NCBI RefSeq assembly: GCF_030718205.1
Contig: NZ_JAUZQF010000006.1
Span: 62,001-126,000 of the forward strand
Direction of reading: 5' to 3'
DNA from: Nonomuraea turcica
Lineage (GTDB): Bacteria; Actinomycetota; Actinomycetes; Streptosporangiales; Streptosporangiaceae
DNA length: 64,000 nt
Below, piece after piece: positions 20,187 through 29,805 of this stretch (its first letter is position 1; each line of letters begins with the position of its first letter). The translations under genes and the position numbers were made by a program. Under the pieces are notes generated by a model that was not told the DNA's origin, did no database searches, and saw only the letters and a list, made by a program, of their open reading frames with translations.

Positions 20187-23184
20187 GAGTGCGTCCCCCA
20201 ATGACGGCGACCCCGCAGGCGGGCAGCCGTACCTCGACCGGCTCACGACCTGGCATGGTGATGGTCGCCTCGACCGGCTCGGCGGCCAGCGACTGGAGCC
20301 TGACACTGTCCTTCCCGATCGAGGTGATAAGCACATCCGGATGGTCCACCGAGGCGTACGTCTCGGTGGCTGCCGGGCTGTCGGTGATCAGCGCGCCGAC
20401 GAACGGCTCGATCAGCCCGGCGGCCGCCGCCGCGCCCAGCCGGCGGCCCCGGGCTCCGGCTTCCGTCGCGGACCCGGCGACATTCAGGCTCGTCGCGGAC
20501 CCGGCGACATTCAGGCTCGTCGCGGACCCGGCGACATTCAGGCTCGAGGTCACCGTGTATCTGAAGGTGGTCTCGCCCTGCTGCTGCGCCGGGAAATTGG
20601 TGTCCCAGATGTTGTTGAGCGCCCACGAGTAGACCGTGCCGTCCTCATGATCGAGGGTCGGCGGGAACGGCGCGTACGGCATGTGGATGGTGCCCAGCTG
20701 CACCAGCGGCGCCTCCAGCGTGGCCCAGGCGATGGTCAGCTCAGGGTCCTCGAAGGCGATCCAGTGCCTGATCGGCAACATGTACTCGGCCGAGCCCGGC
20801 ACGCGGGGCACGTCGGGCCCGCCGACGCCGCCGGTCAGCTCCCAGGCGGTGGCCGCTCCGGCCGCGAACGGGAAGGCCAGGAACACCGCCTCCTTGGCCG
20901 GGGTGCCCTGCTTGGCGAGCTGGTAGGTGAGGTCCAGCCTGGGCACGCCGTAGTGCAGCTCGATCGTGGTCCGGATCCAGTCCACGCCCTTGCCGTGCAG
21001 CTCCACGACCAGCTTCTCGCCGATGGCCGTGCGCTGACACTTGGTGATCGTGGCGTGCCGGCCGATGGCCCGATCACCGAGGAGCGTACGATCATGCGCC
21101 CCCACATGTCCCGACAAATGGTTGAAATGCGGGGCGGTAGCGTACTGGTCGTACACGTACTGGCCGAACCCGGCGGCGGCGTCCCCGTTGACCAGCTCGC
21201 GGCCCGCCCGCTTGTCGAAGATCGAGCTGATGTAGCCTTCGCGCACGTCGTAGGCCACGCGGTAGAACTCGTTCTCGATCGCTGGGCTGTCACCCAGGTC
21301 GACCGGCTCGGGGGCCTGGGCCTCGCCGGGGACGACGTCCAGCCGCACGTAGCCGTACCCGGGAACGTCGGGCACGACCGCGTGCACGTGCCGCCCGATC
21401 GGCCGGGTCGGCCAGTCGTCCGGGTCCACGAACTCCTCGTGATGCGGGACCGTCTCCCCGGTCCGCGCGTCCACCAGCGCGATCGGCACCTCCACGCCCA
21501 CCACGTCACGCGGCAGAAACGTCCGCACGACGTCGGTCCGCGCCCGGGTCGCAGGATTGAAGACGGCGAAGGAGGCCAGGGGTCCGCCTTCGGTCCCCGC
21601 CTCCGACAACGCCGCCGCGAACCGTCTGACGGCCGCGTGTAGCAGGTCGGCCGCGTCGTCCTGCGCCTGGTAGGCCCCGGAGGACTTCCGGGTCCACTGC
21701 AGACCGCCGGAATCCCCGGCCTCCTCGGCGTCCTCCCACGGGTTGGCCGCGCCCCAAGTGTGCTCGTTGAACAGCGCGACCTTGTCGTAGGCGGCGTCGA
21801 TCTCCTCGGTGGCATCGGCCCCGGCCAGCGTGTGCAGCGTCTCGGCGACGCGCAGCGCGGACTGGGCGCGGCGGACGTAGCCCAGAGGACGCGCGCCCGA
21901 GCCGAGCCCGTCGGCCCACCAGTCGGTCCAGTCGCCCTTGTGCACCGCGAGCCGGTCGAGGTAACGCTCCTCGACATGCTGGAAGAAGTCGCTGTTGACC
22001 GCCGAGCGCAGGCGCGGGTAGGCCCATTCCTCATTCCATCTGCGGGCGATCGACGCGGGCACGATCGACGGTCCCGCGTTGTCGGCGTGCGCGCCCTGCA
22101 CCCGCAGGTGCAGCACATCCAGCTCGTACGGCTCCCGCGGCGCGTCGGGCCCCTGCCACCCGAACGTGCCAGGCCCGTACGGGTAACCGCGGGTCGCCAG
22201 CGCCGACAGATACCGCGGCAGCAGGTCGCCGGCCAGCTCGTAAGAGTCGGTCAGCCCGACCGTGTTGCCCTCCATGTACGCCATCCCGTGCGGCGTGTCG
22301 GTGAACCACACGATCAGCTCGTTCCCACTCGGCGCCCGCCACCGGAACGGCCTGGTCAGCTTGTCGCCGCCGTGCAGGTAAGGCACGGAACGCCCGGCCC
22401 AGTTGTGCGCCGCCGCCAGGTACCGCACCCCGGCCTGGCTGAGCGCGTCCACCAGCCCGACGACCGCGCCGGGAACGTCGGTGTGCATGGCGGAGGTGAC
22501 CGGGAACCCGAACCGCCGGGTGAAGCGGAGCTGCCGGTGCAGTTCCTCGGTCGAGCACGCCTCCGTGTGCAGCTGGAACGGCAGCGCGGTTACCTCGATG
22601 ACCCCCTCGCGGCCGCGTCGCACGAACGACTCGACCATCTCGGCCGGGCGGGCGGCCAGCCACTTCACCGCCGGCATCGACGACTCGACCGTCCACCGGA
22701 ACTTGGCGTCGTCCGGCCAGGACGCGGTCTCCTCCGCCAGCCTGAGCGCGGCGTCGAGATAGTCCAGGTGGTGGCGCAGCACGGTGCCCTGCGGGTCGGT
22801 GTAGCCGATGTCCAGGTGCGAGTGGTGCACGACGTACACGCTCCACTTACGCTGCGGGGTCACCGTGATCCGGGCGCTGCCGACCACGCCGGCGTCGTCG
22901 CGGCTCTCCAGCGTGAGCACCCGCGGCGCGTCCACCTCCGGCACCAGCAACGTCACGTCCCTGCCCGACGCGCTGTCCACCCCCACCAGCACGTGCGTGA
23001 GCGGCTCGGTGCTCGACACCCTGACCGCCTGCCGGCCGTCGTGGGTGAACAGCGGCAACACGGCCACCCGTACCTCGAGCCCGCGCACGCTGATGACGGG
23101 CGTCGAGGTGTCGTCCCGCAGCGCCTGCCTGATCCCGTCGTAGTCGGGGCTACCCAGGCTCCGCTGGAGCAACCGGCTGGTCAT
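20173..23184 (-). CDS. GH38-like alpha-mannosidase-related glycoside hydrolase
   Basis: A 1003-residue cytoplasmic enzyme related to glycoside hydrolase family 38. The zinc-site signature HSHLD is at residues 121-125 ([15 protein letters not shown]), and TDVPG at about 235-239 falls where the family's nucleophile region is expected. The rest is beta-rich like GH38 C-terminal domains. Start is ATG at 23184, overlapping the permease stop in ATGA; the open frame extends upstream only through the permease gene. Residues 881-907 are three exact copies of SLNVAGSAT, an unusual internal repeat. It probably hydrolyses an oligosaccharide brought in by the adjacent transporter. Confidence 0.85.
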   Translation of the reverse strand: MTSRLLQRSLGSPDYDGIRQALRDDTSTPVISVRGLEVRVAVLPLFTHDGRQAVRVSSTEPLTHVLVGVDSASGRDVTLLVPEVDAPRVLTLESRDDAGVVGSARITVTPQRKWSVYVVHHSHLDIGYTDPQGTVLRHHLDYLDAALRLAEETASWPDDAKFRWTVESSMPAVKWLAARPAEMVESFVRRGREGVIEVTALPFQLHTEACSTEELHRQLRFTRRFGFPVTSAMHTDVPGAVVGLVDALSQAGVRYLAAAHNWAGRSVPYLHGGDKLTRPFRWRAPSGNELIVWFTDTPHGMAYMEGNTVGLTDSYELAGDLLPRYLSALATRGYPYGPGTFGWQGPDAPREPYELDVLHLRVQGAHADNAGPSIVPASIARRWNEEWAYPRLRSAVNSDFFQHVEERYLDRLAVHKGDWTDWWADGLGSGARPLGYVRRAQSALRVAETLHTLAGADATEEIDAAYDKVALFNEHTWGAANPWEDAEEAGDSGGLQWTRKSSGAYQAQDDAADLLHAAVRRFAAALSEAGTEGGPLASFAVFNPATRARTDVVRTFLPRDVVGVEVPIALVDARTGETVPHHEEFVDPDDWPTRPIGRHVHAVVPDVPGYGYVRLDVVPGEAQAPEPVDLGDSPAIENEFYRVAYDVREGYISSIFDKRAGRELVNGDAAAGFGQYVYDQYATAPHFNHLSGHVGAHDRTLLGDRAIGRHATITKCQRTAIGEKLVVELHGKGVDWIRTTIELHYGVPRLDLTYQLAKQGTPAKEAVFLAFPFAAGAATAWELTGGVGGPDVPRVPGSAEYMLPIRHWIAFEDPELTIAWATLEAPLVQLGTIHMPYAPFPPTLDHEDGTVYSWALNNIWDTNFPAQQQGETTFRYTVTSSLNVAGSATSLNVAGSATSLNVAGSATEAGARGRRLGAAAAAGLIEPFVGALITDSPAATETYASVDHPDVLITSIGKDSVRLQSLAAEPVEATITMPGREPVEVRLPACGVAVIGGRTHEDR
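20464..20544. repeat. Three tandem 27-bp repeats inside the GH38-like gene
   Basis: Three identical 27-base units lie at 20464-20490, 20491-20517 and 20518-20544. Each encodes SLNVAGSAT on the minus strand, so copy changes keep the frame. The unit lies in a low-conservation part near residue 881, probably a surface loop or linker. Confidence 0.95.
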
Positions 23185-23993
23185 CACACACTCCCTAGAG
23201 ACAGGCCTCGGGCGAAGAGGCGTTGGGTGGCGAGGAACAACACGACGGTCGGCAGCGAGACCACCAGCCCCGCAGCCAGGCCGACGGGCACCGGGGTGCC
23301 GGCGTAGACGTCGGTCATGAGCCCGGCGATGGCGGTCATCACCGGTCGTACGTTCTCCGTCTGGCTCAGGGTGAGGCCGAAGACGAGGTCGTTCCAGATG
23401 AAGGTGAACTCGAGGATGAACACGGCCATCAGCGCGCTCAGCGACATCGGCAGGTAAATGCGCCAGAAGATGCGCCAGGTCGAGGCGCCGTCCATGCGGG
23501 CCGCCTCGAAGATCGAAAACGCGATGCCAGAGTAGAAGTTCCGCAGCACGAAGGCGCCCAGCGGCACGTTGATCGCCGTGTAGATGAGGATCAGGCCGAG
23601 GTGGGTGTCGTACAGGCCGGCGTCGCTGTAGCTGACGAACAGCGGCACGAGCAACATCTGCGAGGGGAAGATTGTGCCGCCGAAGATCAGCAGGAACCAC
23701 CAGAACCCATGGCGCAGCCTCAGCACCACGATGGTGTACCCGGCGAGCGCCCCGATGATCACACCGAGCAGCGGCGAGACGATGCTGTAGAGCGCGCTGC
23801 TGGCCAGGCTTCCGCCCAGGTTGGCGCCCTCGATGGCCTGGCCGAAGTTCTCCAGCAGCGAGAAGTCGCCGGAGGGCACCCAGGCGCGGGCGGGATCGTA
23901 CGACGTCGCCGGCCGCGAGGCGTTGACCAGCAGCAGATACGTCGGCCCGAGCCAGATCAGCCCGAGCACGATCAGCACGGCCCTGCGGATCAT
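23184..23993 (-). CDS. Carbohydrate ABC transporter permease (MalG/CUT1 type)
   Basis: A 269-residue inner-membrane permease of a CUT1-type sugar importer. It has an N-terminal helix (AVLIVLGLIWLGPTYLLLV), about five further helices, and the EAA-like loop EAARMDGASTWRIFWRIYLP that contacts the ATPase. Start is ATG at 23993, overlapping the upstream permease's TGA. No ATPase gene is present in the operon, so the transporter probably shares a general sugar ATPase of MsiK type encoded elsewhere, as known for actinobacterial CUT1 systems. Confidence 0.93.
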   Translation of the reverse strand: MIRRAVLIVLGLIWLGPTYLLLVNASRPATSYDPARAWVPSGDFSLLENFGQAIEGANLGGSLASSALYSIVSPLLGVIIGALAGYTIVVLRLRHGFWWFLLIFGGTIFPSQMLLVPLFVSYSDAGLYDTHLGLILIYTAINVPLGAFVLRNFYSGIAFSIFEAARMDGASTWRIFWRIYLPMSLSALMAVFILEFTFIWNDLVFGLTLSQTENVRPVMTAIAGLMTDVYAGTPVPVGLAAGLVVSLPTVVLFLATQRLFARGLSLGSV

Positions 23994-24835
23994 CGGACCT
24001 GCCTCCTCAGGTAGAGGTAGGACGCAAGCCCCGTGACCACGGTGAGCAGCACCGCCACGGCCGAGCCATAGCCATATTCGCTGGCCACGAACGTCTCCTT
24101 GTACATGGTGACGGCCAGCGTCTCGGAGTTGCGCCCCGGGCCGCCCTGCGTCAGCACCCACACGATGTCGAACGTCTTCAGGCTGGCCACCAGCGCCAGC
24201 CCCACCACGACCGCCGTCAGCGGCCTCATCAGCGGCCAGATCACGTGCCTGAACAGCCGCCACCCCGACGCCCCGTCCAGCCGCGCCGCCTCGATCGGCT
24301 CCTTGGGGATGGACTGCAGGCCCACGACGAACAACAACGTGTTGACGCCCAGCTGCTGCCAGGTCCACACCAGCAGCATCGCGAGGGTGTTGTGCGGCGC
24401 TTCCTGCAGGAACGCGGTGTCCACGCCGAGCAGCAGGTTGGCGATCCCGTCATGCGACAGGATCGGGCTCCACACCATGGCCAGGCCCGCGCCGCTCAGC
24501 GCGTACGGCAACATGAACGGCACGCGGTACCACGCGCCGCCCTTGATGTCGTACGACAGGACCGCGACCAGCAGCCCCAGCCCGACCGGCAGCACCATCG
24601 TGCCGGCCACCCAGATGAGCGTGTTGCGGGTCGAGGTCAGCAGCGCCGGGTCCTCGAGTAACTTGCCGAAGTTGGCGAGGCCGGTCCAGGCGGGCGGCTC
24701 CAGCCCGTCGTAGCGGGTGAGGCTCAGGTAGGCGGTCCACACGAACGGCGCGTAGAGCAGCACCGCGACCAGGATGGCCGCCGGCGCCACATACCCGTGC
24801 CGTAACCGCCCCAGCATAGGCGCGCGGGCTGTCAC
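23990..24835 (-). CDS. Carbohydrate ABC transporter permease (MalF/CUT1 type)
   Basis: A 281-residue membrane permease that pairs with the next gene's product. It begins with a helix (YVAPAAILVAVLLYAPFVW), has about six predicted helices, and carries the EAA loop EAARLDGASGWRLFRHVIWP. The start is GTG at 24835, overlapping the stop of the binding-protein gene by GTGA; a longer upstream frame is only the shadow of that gene. The substrate is set by the binding protein and is probably an oligosaccharide. Confidence 0.93.
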   Translation of the reverse strand: MTARAPMLGRLRHGYVAPAAILVAVLLYAPFVWTAYLSLTRYDGLEPPAWTGLANFGKLLEDPALLTSTRNTLIWVAGTMVLPVGLGLLVAVLSYDIKGGAWYRVPFMLPYALSGAGLAMVWSPILSHDGIANLLLGVDTAFLQEAPHNTLAMLLVWTWQQLGVNTLLFVVGLQSIPKEPIEAARLDGASGWRLFRHVIWPLMRPLTAVVVGLALVASLKTFDIVWVLTQGGPGRNSETLAVTMYKETFVASEYGYGSAVAVLLTVVTGLASYLYLRRQVR

Positions 24836-26082
24836 TGATGCGTGCTCCAGTACTCGTCGGCGGCCTTCTGAATGGTCTCCAGCACCTCCTTGTAGGTGCC
24901 GGGCTCGGTGACGAACTTGCTGAACCCGTCCAGCGCGGCCGTCAGGATGGGGGGCGGGGTGGCCTCGAAGTAGCGGTTGACCAGCCGGTACTTGCCGCTG
25001 CCTGCGTCCTTGGTGACGGCGCCGAGTGCCTCGTCCTTGATGGTGACCTTGGGATTGGCGCTCACGTCGCCCCGGCTGGTGGCCCACTTCTCCTGGGCTT
25101 CGGCGGTCGTCCACCACTTGAGGTACTTCATGCTCGCGTCGGGGTCGGCGGCCTTGGCCAGCGAGCAGAGCGGGCCGCTCTCGAAGATCATCGAGGTCTT
25201 GGGGAGGGAGGCGTTGACGTTGGGGATGGCGAAGAAGCCGTAGTCGGTGCCCGGCTTCATGTCGCGCTGGGTCATGCTCGTGTTGAACCAGGTCCCGAAG
25301 GACACCATCGCGGCCTTGCCGTTCTTGAGCACATCGCCGGGGTCGGTTTTATCGCCCGGATTGATGAAATATCCGGCGTCAATGAGCTGCTTCCACCGCT
25401 CCATCACCTGGACCACGCCCGGGTCGGTGTACTTGGCCTTGCCGGTGGACAGGCGGTCGTACAGGTCCGGGTCGGTGCCAGCCATGAGCTGCTCGAACCA
25501 GACGAACGAGAACAACACGCTGGTGTGGTAGAACGCCTTGACCCCGTTCTGCTTCAGGGTGTCCGCGGTCTTGATGAGGTCGTCCCACGTCTGCGGCGGC
25601 TGCAGATCGTACTTGTCGAAGATCTTCTTGTTGTAGAACATGCCCCAATAGGCGACGTTCATCGGCACGCAGTACTGCTTGCCGCCGATCGTGTAGTAGG
25701 GGGCGAGGTCCTGCGACAGGTCGCCGGCCTTGATCGCCTCCTGCCAGACGGCCGTGGTGTCGGCCACCTGCTTCTGCTTGACGATCTCCTCCAGCATCCC
25801 CCCGGTCTGCCAGGTGAACAGATCGGGCTTGACGTTCGTGCGGAACGACGCCTTGATGAACGCCTGGTACTGCGCCGAGTCCGTGTATCCCGTCGGCTTC
25901 ATGCCCAGGCCGATGCTCTGCTTGGACAGCGCGCCCATCCCGTCGAAGTACTTCGTCCAGGCGCCTTTGTCGTTGTACAGCGTTAATTCGGTCTTCTTCT
26001 GCGGCGCCGCGGCATTGCCGCCGCCGCACGCGGTCAGGACGAGCGCCGCCACGCCGAGCGTGGCCATGCGTGACCGGTACAT
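24832..26082 (-). CDS. Sugar-binding lipoprotein of ABC importer
   Basis: A 416-residue extracellular solute-binding protein of the CUT1 class. The signal peptide is followed by the lipobox LTAC with the lipid-bearing Cys at residue 19, then a Gly/Ala linker. Aromatic-rich stretches such as WWTTAEAQEKW fit carbohydrate binding. Start ATG at 26082 has AAGGAGG about nine bases upstream. It follows the GntR gene by 20 bases and is the first structural gene of the operon. The ligand is not readable from sequence. Confidence 0.93.
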   Translation of the reverse strand: MYRSRMATLGVAALVLTACGGGNAAAPQKKTELTLYNDKGAWTKYFDGMGALSKQSIGLGMKPTGYTDSAQYQAFIKASFRTNVKPDLFTWQTGGMLEEIVKQKQVADTTAVWQEAIKAGDLSQDLAPYYTIGGKQYCVPMNVAYWGMFYNKKIFDKYDLQPPQTWDDLIKTADTLKQNGVKAFYHTSVLFSFVWFEQLMAGTDPDLYDRLSTGKAKYTDPGVVQVMERWKQLIDAGYFINPGDKTDPGDVLKNGKAAMVSFGTWFNTSMTQRDMKPGTDYGFFAIPNVNASLPKTSMIFESGPLCSLAKAADPDASMKYLKWWTTAEAQEKWATSRGDVSANPKVTIKDEALGAVTKDAGSGKYRLVNRYFEATPPPILTAALDGFSKFVTEPGTYKEVLETIQKAADEYWSTHQ

Positions 26083-26102
26083 GGGCCGGCCTCCTTGGTT
26101 CT

Positions 26103-26801
26103 CTACTTGGGGGGTTGCAACCGGTGCTCTATAACGGTCTTCACGTCCACCAGGTGGGCCCGCATCCGCTCTTCGGCCGCGGCCGCGTCGCGTGCTTCGA
26201 TGGCCTCCAGGATGGCCAGGTGCTCCTCGTAGTCGCGGCGCCGGTCGTCGAAGATCTGCAGGATCTCCCGCTGCTCAGGCCCGTGGACGGTGAGCAGCGA
26301 GTCGACGACCTCGTGCAGCACGCTGTTGCCCGCCAGCCGTGCGGTCGCCCGGTGGAAGGTCATGTTCGCGTCGTGCAGCTCGGCGTCCTCGCCGCGCAGG
26401 TGCCTGCCTGCCTCATCGAGCGCCTGCTTGAGTGCGGCCAGCTCCTCACGACCCGCGTGCTCGGCGGCCAGCGCCGCCAGCGGCGGCTCGATCAGGATGC
26501 GCGCGCCCAGCAGCTCCAGCAGCCGGGCGGCGTGGATCTCGCGCATGTTGGGATTGGGCAGAACCAGCCGCTCGATGTCGGCTCCGACGTAGATGCCGGA
26601 GCCGTGCCGCATCTCGATGGCCCCGGTGGCCTCGAGCCTGCGCAGCGCCTCGCGCAACGTCGGGGTGGTGACGGCGAAGCGCTGCGAGAGCTCCCTGGTC
26701 GAGGGCAGCCTGTCCCCCGGCCGGTGCCCTCCGGTACGGATGAGCTCCAGCATGCGCTCGGTCAGAGCGTCGGAAAGCGTGGGACGCGTCACCTCGGACA
26801 T
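26103..26801 (-). CDS. GntR-family regulator (FadR/FCD subfamily)
   Basis: A 232-residue transcription factor. The N-terminal winged helix shows GDRLPSTRELSQRFAVT and TLREALRRLEATGAIE; the helical C-terminal FCD domain (LHDANMTFHRATARLAGN) binds a small metabolite, often a sugar acid. The start is ATG at 26801, with no ribosome site; the palindrome at 26805-26821 sits right before it, so the transcript may be leaderless. It heads the operon with the transporter and catabolic genes and probably represses its own transcription and that of the DUF4185 locus. The inducer is likely an intermediate of the pathway. Confidence 0.88.
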   Translation of the reverse strand: MSEVTRPTLSDALTERMLELIRTGGHRPGDRLPSTRELSQRFAVTTPTLREALRRLEATGAIEMRHGSGIYVGADIERLVLPNPNMREIHAARLLELLGARILIEPPLAALAAEHAGREELAALKQALDEAGRHLRGEDAELHDANMTFHRATARLAGNSVLHEVVDSLLTVHGPEQREILQIFDDRRRDYEEHLAILEAIEARDAAAAEERMRAHLVDVKTVIEHRLQPPK

Positions 26802-26804
26802 ATC

Positions 26805-26821
26805 AAGTGATCTAATCACTT
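26805..26821. promoter_or_regulatory. Perfect palindromic GntR operator at its own start
   Basis: The site reads AAGTGAT-CTA-ATCACTT, a perfect seven-base inverted repeat with a three-base centre, ending three bases before the gntR ATG. A close copy lies at 12899-12915. The position fits autorepression of the whole gntR-transporter-GH38-enolase operon. Confidence 0.72.
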
Positions 26822-26865
26822 AATGCCATTGGCGTCTACGGGTCGCCCCCTCGCTCCGCCACGCG

Positions 26866-27405
26866 TCAGCGCTTGAGCCACTCCGTCATCATGTCGATCT
26901 GGCCTTTCCTGGAGGCCTGCACCTGCTTCGCCCATTCCTTGACCGCCGGGTTGGCCCCGTTGTAGACCTCCATGCCGGCCATCTGCACGGCGTCGTCCTG
27001 GTGGGCGATCAGCAGGTTGAGCAGGTCCCGCTCGAAGGACTTGGACGTCTTCAGCGCCTGGATCTGCTTGACGTCGGTCTCCGGCATGCCGCCGTGGCGC
27101 TCGTGCCCTGTCGACGGGGCGGTGAGGGGCTGATCCCAGGAGTGCAGCCAACGCAACATCATCTCGACCTCGTTCTGCTGCGTGCTCTCAATGGCCGCGG
27201 TGAGCGTCTTGATCTCTTGCTTGACGGCACGTGCGGTGCCACCCTTCGCGATCTCGATGCCCTGCCGGTGATGCTGCACCATCATCTGCACGAACATCAC
27301 ATCGTCGGCGTTGACCGGCGCTTCGGCGGGTTCGGCCACCCCACAACCGATGATGATCAGCAGGAGCCCCGACAGGGCCACCGTCGCGACAACCTTCGCC
27401 CGCAC
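26866..27405 (-). CDS. DUF305 protein, exported
   Basis: A 179-residue DUF305 protein, a four-helix, ferritin-like family with His-rich motifs that may bind metal. A hydrophobic leader (VATVALSGLLLIIIGCG) ends in a possible lipobox Cys. The hallmark FVQMMVQHHRQGIEIA and a later LLIAHQDDAVQMA are present. Start is GTG at 27405 with GAGG upstream. It is followed on the minus strand by the GntR promoter region 64 bases on. Function is unknown; the family is often linked to copper or stress, which is not shown here. Confidence 0.85.
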   Translation of the reverse strand: MRAKVVATVALSGLLLIIIGCGVAEPAEAPVNADDVMFVQMMVQHHRQGIEIAKGGTARAVKQEIKTLTAAIESTQQNEVEMMLRWLHSWDQPLTAPSTGHERHGGMPETDVKQIQALKTSKSFERDLLNLLIAHQDDAVQMAGMEVYNGANPAVKEWAKQVQASRKGQIDMMTEWLKR

Positions 27406-27515
27406 CCCGCCTCACCTCATTTATTAATAGGAAACCTTCCTAAGCGATTTCGGTCCTCGGCGCAAGCCCTCCCTTCCATTGACATCAACTTAACTCGAGG
27501 TTGCACCGTATACCC

Positions 27516-28415
27516 ATGGAAAGCTTCGAGATCGGCGTCATTCTGCCGGGAATCGCCGTACAGCAGCGCGACCGCATCGACCTGCGTGAGGCGGCCAGAC
27601 ACGCCGAGGACGCCGGACTGGACGGCGTGTGGCACGGCGACCACCTGGCCATCGGCGCCCCGACCTTGGACGCCCCGATCGCACTGGCCACCGCCGCTGC
27701 CGCCACCACCCGGATCAGGATCGGCACCAGCGTGTTCATCCCCGCCCTCCGCCCCATCGCCTGGGCGGCCAAACAGATCGCAACCCTGCAGCACGTTTCC
27801 GGCAACCGCCTCATCCTCGGCATCGGCTCCGGCGGCGGCCCCGCCCAGTGGGCCGCGGCCGGCGTGCCCTACGCCGAACGCGGCCGCCGTACCGACACCG
27901 CGTTGACCCTTCTCCCCCGGCTCCTGGCCGGCGAGCGGACCCAGCTCCACGACGAACCCGGCGAGCCCTCCGTCGAGCTGACCCCGCCCGCGCCCATGCC
28001 GCCCGTCTGGATCGGCAACGCCTCCGCCGCGGCCATCCGCCGCGCGGCCCGTCTCGGCGACGGCTGGTTCCCCTCCCTGATCTCCCCCGCGGAGGTCGCC
28101 GAAGGCAGGAAGAGACTCTTCGAGCTGGCCGCCGAACACGACCGCCCCACACCCGTCATCGCCATCGGCGCCACCTCGGCCCTCGGCACCGGCGCGCCTT
28201 CCCGCCGGGAGATAGCCTCCGGAATCACCTCCGCCTACGGCCGCCCCCTGGACGAGGTCATCGACATCCCCCTCACCGGCCACCCGAAGGAGGCCGCCGA
28301 AAAACTGTCCGCCTACCGCGACGCCGGGGCCGCCCACGCGATCGTCGGAATCGCCGGCGGCGACTGGCGAACCCAGGTCGACCTGCTGGCCAAGGTCCGC
28401 AACCTCCTGCGCTAG
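27516..28415 (+). CDS. LLM-class F420-dependent oxidoreductase
   Basis: A 299-residue luciferase-like TIM-barrel oxidoreductase, probably using coenzyme F420, as common in actinobacteria. Seen features are the N-terminal strand FEIGVILPG, the segment AEDAGLDGVWHGDHLAIG and the cofactor-region run LILGIGSGGG. The ATG at 27516 is preferred; a TTG at 27501 is also in frame and neither has a strong ribosome site. It stands alone, divergent from the DUF305 gene and converging on the DUF4326 gene with one base between. The substrate is unknown. Confidence 0.85.
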   Translation: MESFEIGVILPGIAVQQRDRIDLREAARHAEDAGLDGVWHGDHLAIGAPTLDAPIALATAAAATTRIRIGTSVFIPALRPIAWAAKQIATLQHVSGNRLILGIGSGGGPAQWAAAGVPYAERGRRTDTALTLLPRLLAGERTQLHDEPGEPSVELTPPAPMPPVWIGNASAAAIRRAARLGDGWFPSLISPAEVAEGRKRLFELAAEHDRPTPVIAIGATSALGTGAPSRREIASGITSAYGRPLDEVIDIPLTGHPKEAAEKLSAYRDAGAAHAIVGIAGGDWRTQVDLLAKVRNLLR

Positions 28416-28416
28416 C

Positions 28417-28749
28417 TCAAGGCTCCTGACCACCGACAACAGCGAGCAACACGTCCGCATGACACTCCTGATCGCACGGACACCAGCAGGCGAGATCCTT
28501 GCCGGCGAGCTCCCGACGAGCCTGCTCAACCAGCTCAGGATGTTGCCGCAGATGATCGTGGTACAGCTCGATCACCTCACCCCGCTCGTGGACCCGCCCA
28601 CCGCAAACCCGACATCCCCGCTGCCCCACGGCGTGCGGGCTGCTGTACGGACTCGCCTTCAGACCGGGCGCCGCCCGGCCGACATACACCGCCCCCTTCG
28701 GCACGCGTCCGTGATACCTGTCGCCTTCGACCTTGACCCGGCGTGGCAT
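28417..28749 (-). CDS. DUF4326 domain protein
   Basis: A 110-residue protein ending in the DUF4326 pattern LACWCPCDQECHADVLL, where clustered Cys and His probably bind zinc; it also has CRVCGGRVHERGE. The start is ATG at 28749 (MPRRVKVEGDRYHG), with GGGAGGG just upstream; a longer open frame to 28956 has no support. DUF4326 genes are frequent in phages and accessory regions of actinobacteria, and this copy stands at the start of such a region. No enzymatic role is known to me. Confidence 0.8.
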   Translation of the reverse strand: MPRRVKVEGDRYHGRVPKGAVYVGRAAPGLKASPYSSPHAVGQRGCRVCGGRVHERGEVIELYHDHLRQHPELVEQARRELAGKDLACWCPCDQECHADVLLAVVGGQEP

Positions 28750-28918
28750 GCGACACCCTCCCCACGTCGTAACGAGCCCGGTACGCCAACCCAGATTCCT
28801 TCCCCAGCACGCACAGGCATCCTCATGAACCGTCTGGCTTGCCATGATCACATCGCGAGCTGCGAACGTCGTCATCGGTGCGGTCGGCGCCACGCTCCTG
28901 ATCGCGCCCCTCGTGGTG

Positions 28919-29581
28919 CTACGCCGCCGGCATTGGGTGCCGCGGCTGGGTGCCACCTCCAGGGCGCCGCAACGTCAGCGACTGGAACCGTCGTTCGTCA
29001 TGCCCCACGACGTGAAAGTCCACGATCTCGAAAATCTTGCGCGCATACTCCTGAAGCTGCTCATCGCTACGGAACGAGAAGAACCGAGGAGGATCATGAT
29101 CATCCTCTTCGAACGTGCCCTCCCCCGTCAGACTGCCGCCGCCGTACACACCGAGAAAGAACAGACCACCGGGCCGCATCACCGTACCGATCGCATCTAT
29201 GACCGCCGGAAGATCACTGTTGGGCACATGCAGCAAGCAGTTCAACGCATACACCGCGTCGAACGACCCAGGTACGAAATCGAGACTCAGAAAGTCCATG
29301 ACATGGGCTTCGATGCCCTTCTCCCGGCAGAGAGCCAGCATGGCCGGCGACAGATCGACGGCCACGACGTCCAATCCGTTCTCCTGAAAGTACGCACTGT
29401 CCTGACCCGTCCCGGCGCCGACCTCCAACAGTCGCCTGCACCCGTGATCCTTGAGCCGACTCAGGAACGCCTGCCGCTCCGCCAGCTTCCATAGGGCCTT
29501 GCCGCTGAGGTCACGCCGTTCGGCACCACCGTCGTACGCCGTTCGGAGGAGACCGGTCACATCGTCATAGCGCACGTCCAT
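28919..29581 (-). CDS. SAM-dependent methyltransferase
   Basis: A 220-residue class I methyltransferase. Motif I is LLEVGAGTGQDSAYF, motif II VVAVDLSPAML, and FDAVYALNCLLHVP the post-motif region. The start is ATG at 29581 (MDVRYDDVTGLLR); the open frame upstream passes through non-coding repeats. The substrate is unknown. It lies 222 bases from the divergent ATPase gene and on the same strand as the DUF4326 gene, 169 bases away. Confidence 0.87.
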   Translation of the reverse strand: MDVRYDDVTGLLRTAYDGGAERRDLSGKALWKLAERQAFLSRLKDHGCRRLLEVGAGTGQDSAYFQENGLDVVAVDLSPAMLALCREKGIEAHVMDFLSLDFVPGSFDAVYALNCLLHVPNSDLPAVIDAIGTVMRPGGLFFLGVYGGGSLTGEGTFEEDDHDPPRFFSFRSDEQLQEYARKIFEIVDFHVVGHDERRFQSLTLRRPGGGTQPRHPMPAA

Positions 29582-29720
29582 CGCGCCATGATGCCCCACA
29601 GGAGATCTTCGACAACAGCCGTCGCCGCTAAGCACTACGGAAGGGGATCGGCCAGCCGCCACGGTGCGGAACGAGGCCACAGAACGCCCGGATCCCCCGC
29701 CGCTTTGCGAGCCCTGAGAC

Positions 29721-29785
29721 GATCTTCGGCAGATTGAACACTGGATCTTCGGCAGATTTAACGTACGACCGTCGGCAGATTTAAC
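29721..29785. repeat. Three direct repeats spaced exactly 23 bases
   Basis: Copies start at 29721, 29744 and 29767. The shared core TCGGCAGATT-N-AAC is at 29726-29739, 29749-29762 and 29772-29785, with one variable base. The third copy ends 20 bases before the ATPase start codon, so the array overlaps the place where a promoter should be. The period is about two helical turns, which fits cooperative binding of a regulator along one face. Confidence 0.8.
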
Positions 29786-29793
29786 ATCGATGC

Positions 29794-29799
29794 TAATCT
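29794..29799 (+). promoter_or_regulatory. Putative -10 element for a leaderless transcript
   Basis: TAATCT lies six bases before the GTG start codon at 29806, so transcription would begin at or next to the start codon. No ribosome site is visible ahead of GTG. The upstream repeat array covers the expected -35 position. Confidence 0.45.
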
Positions 29800-29805
29800 T
29801 CCACT

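Noticed and set aside
20464..20544. Tandem repeats as a short CRISPR
   Set aside because: Units are directly adjacent without spacers and lie inside a coding frame.
28459..29202. Plus-strand frame of 247 codons
   Set aside because: It spans the antisense of the DUF4326 gene and part of the methyltransferase gene, with no family-like sequence.
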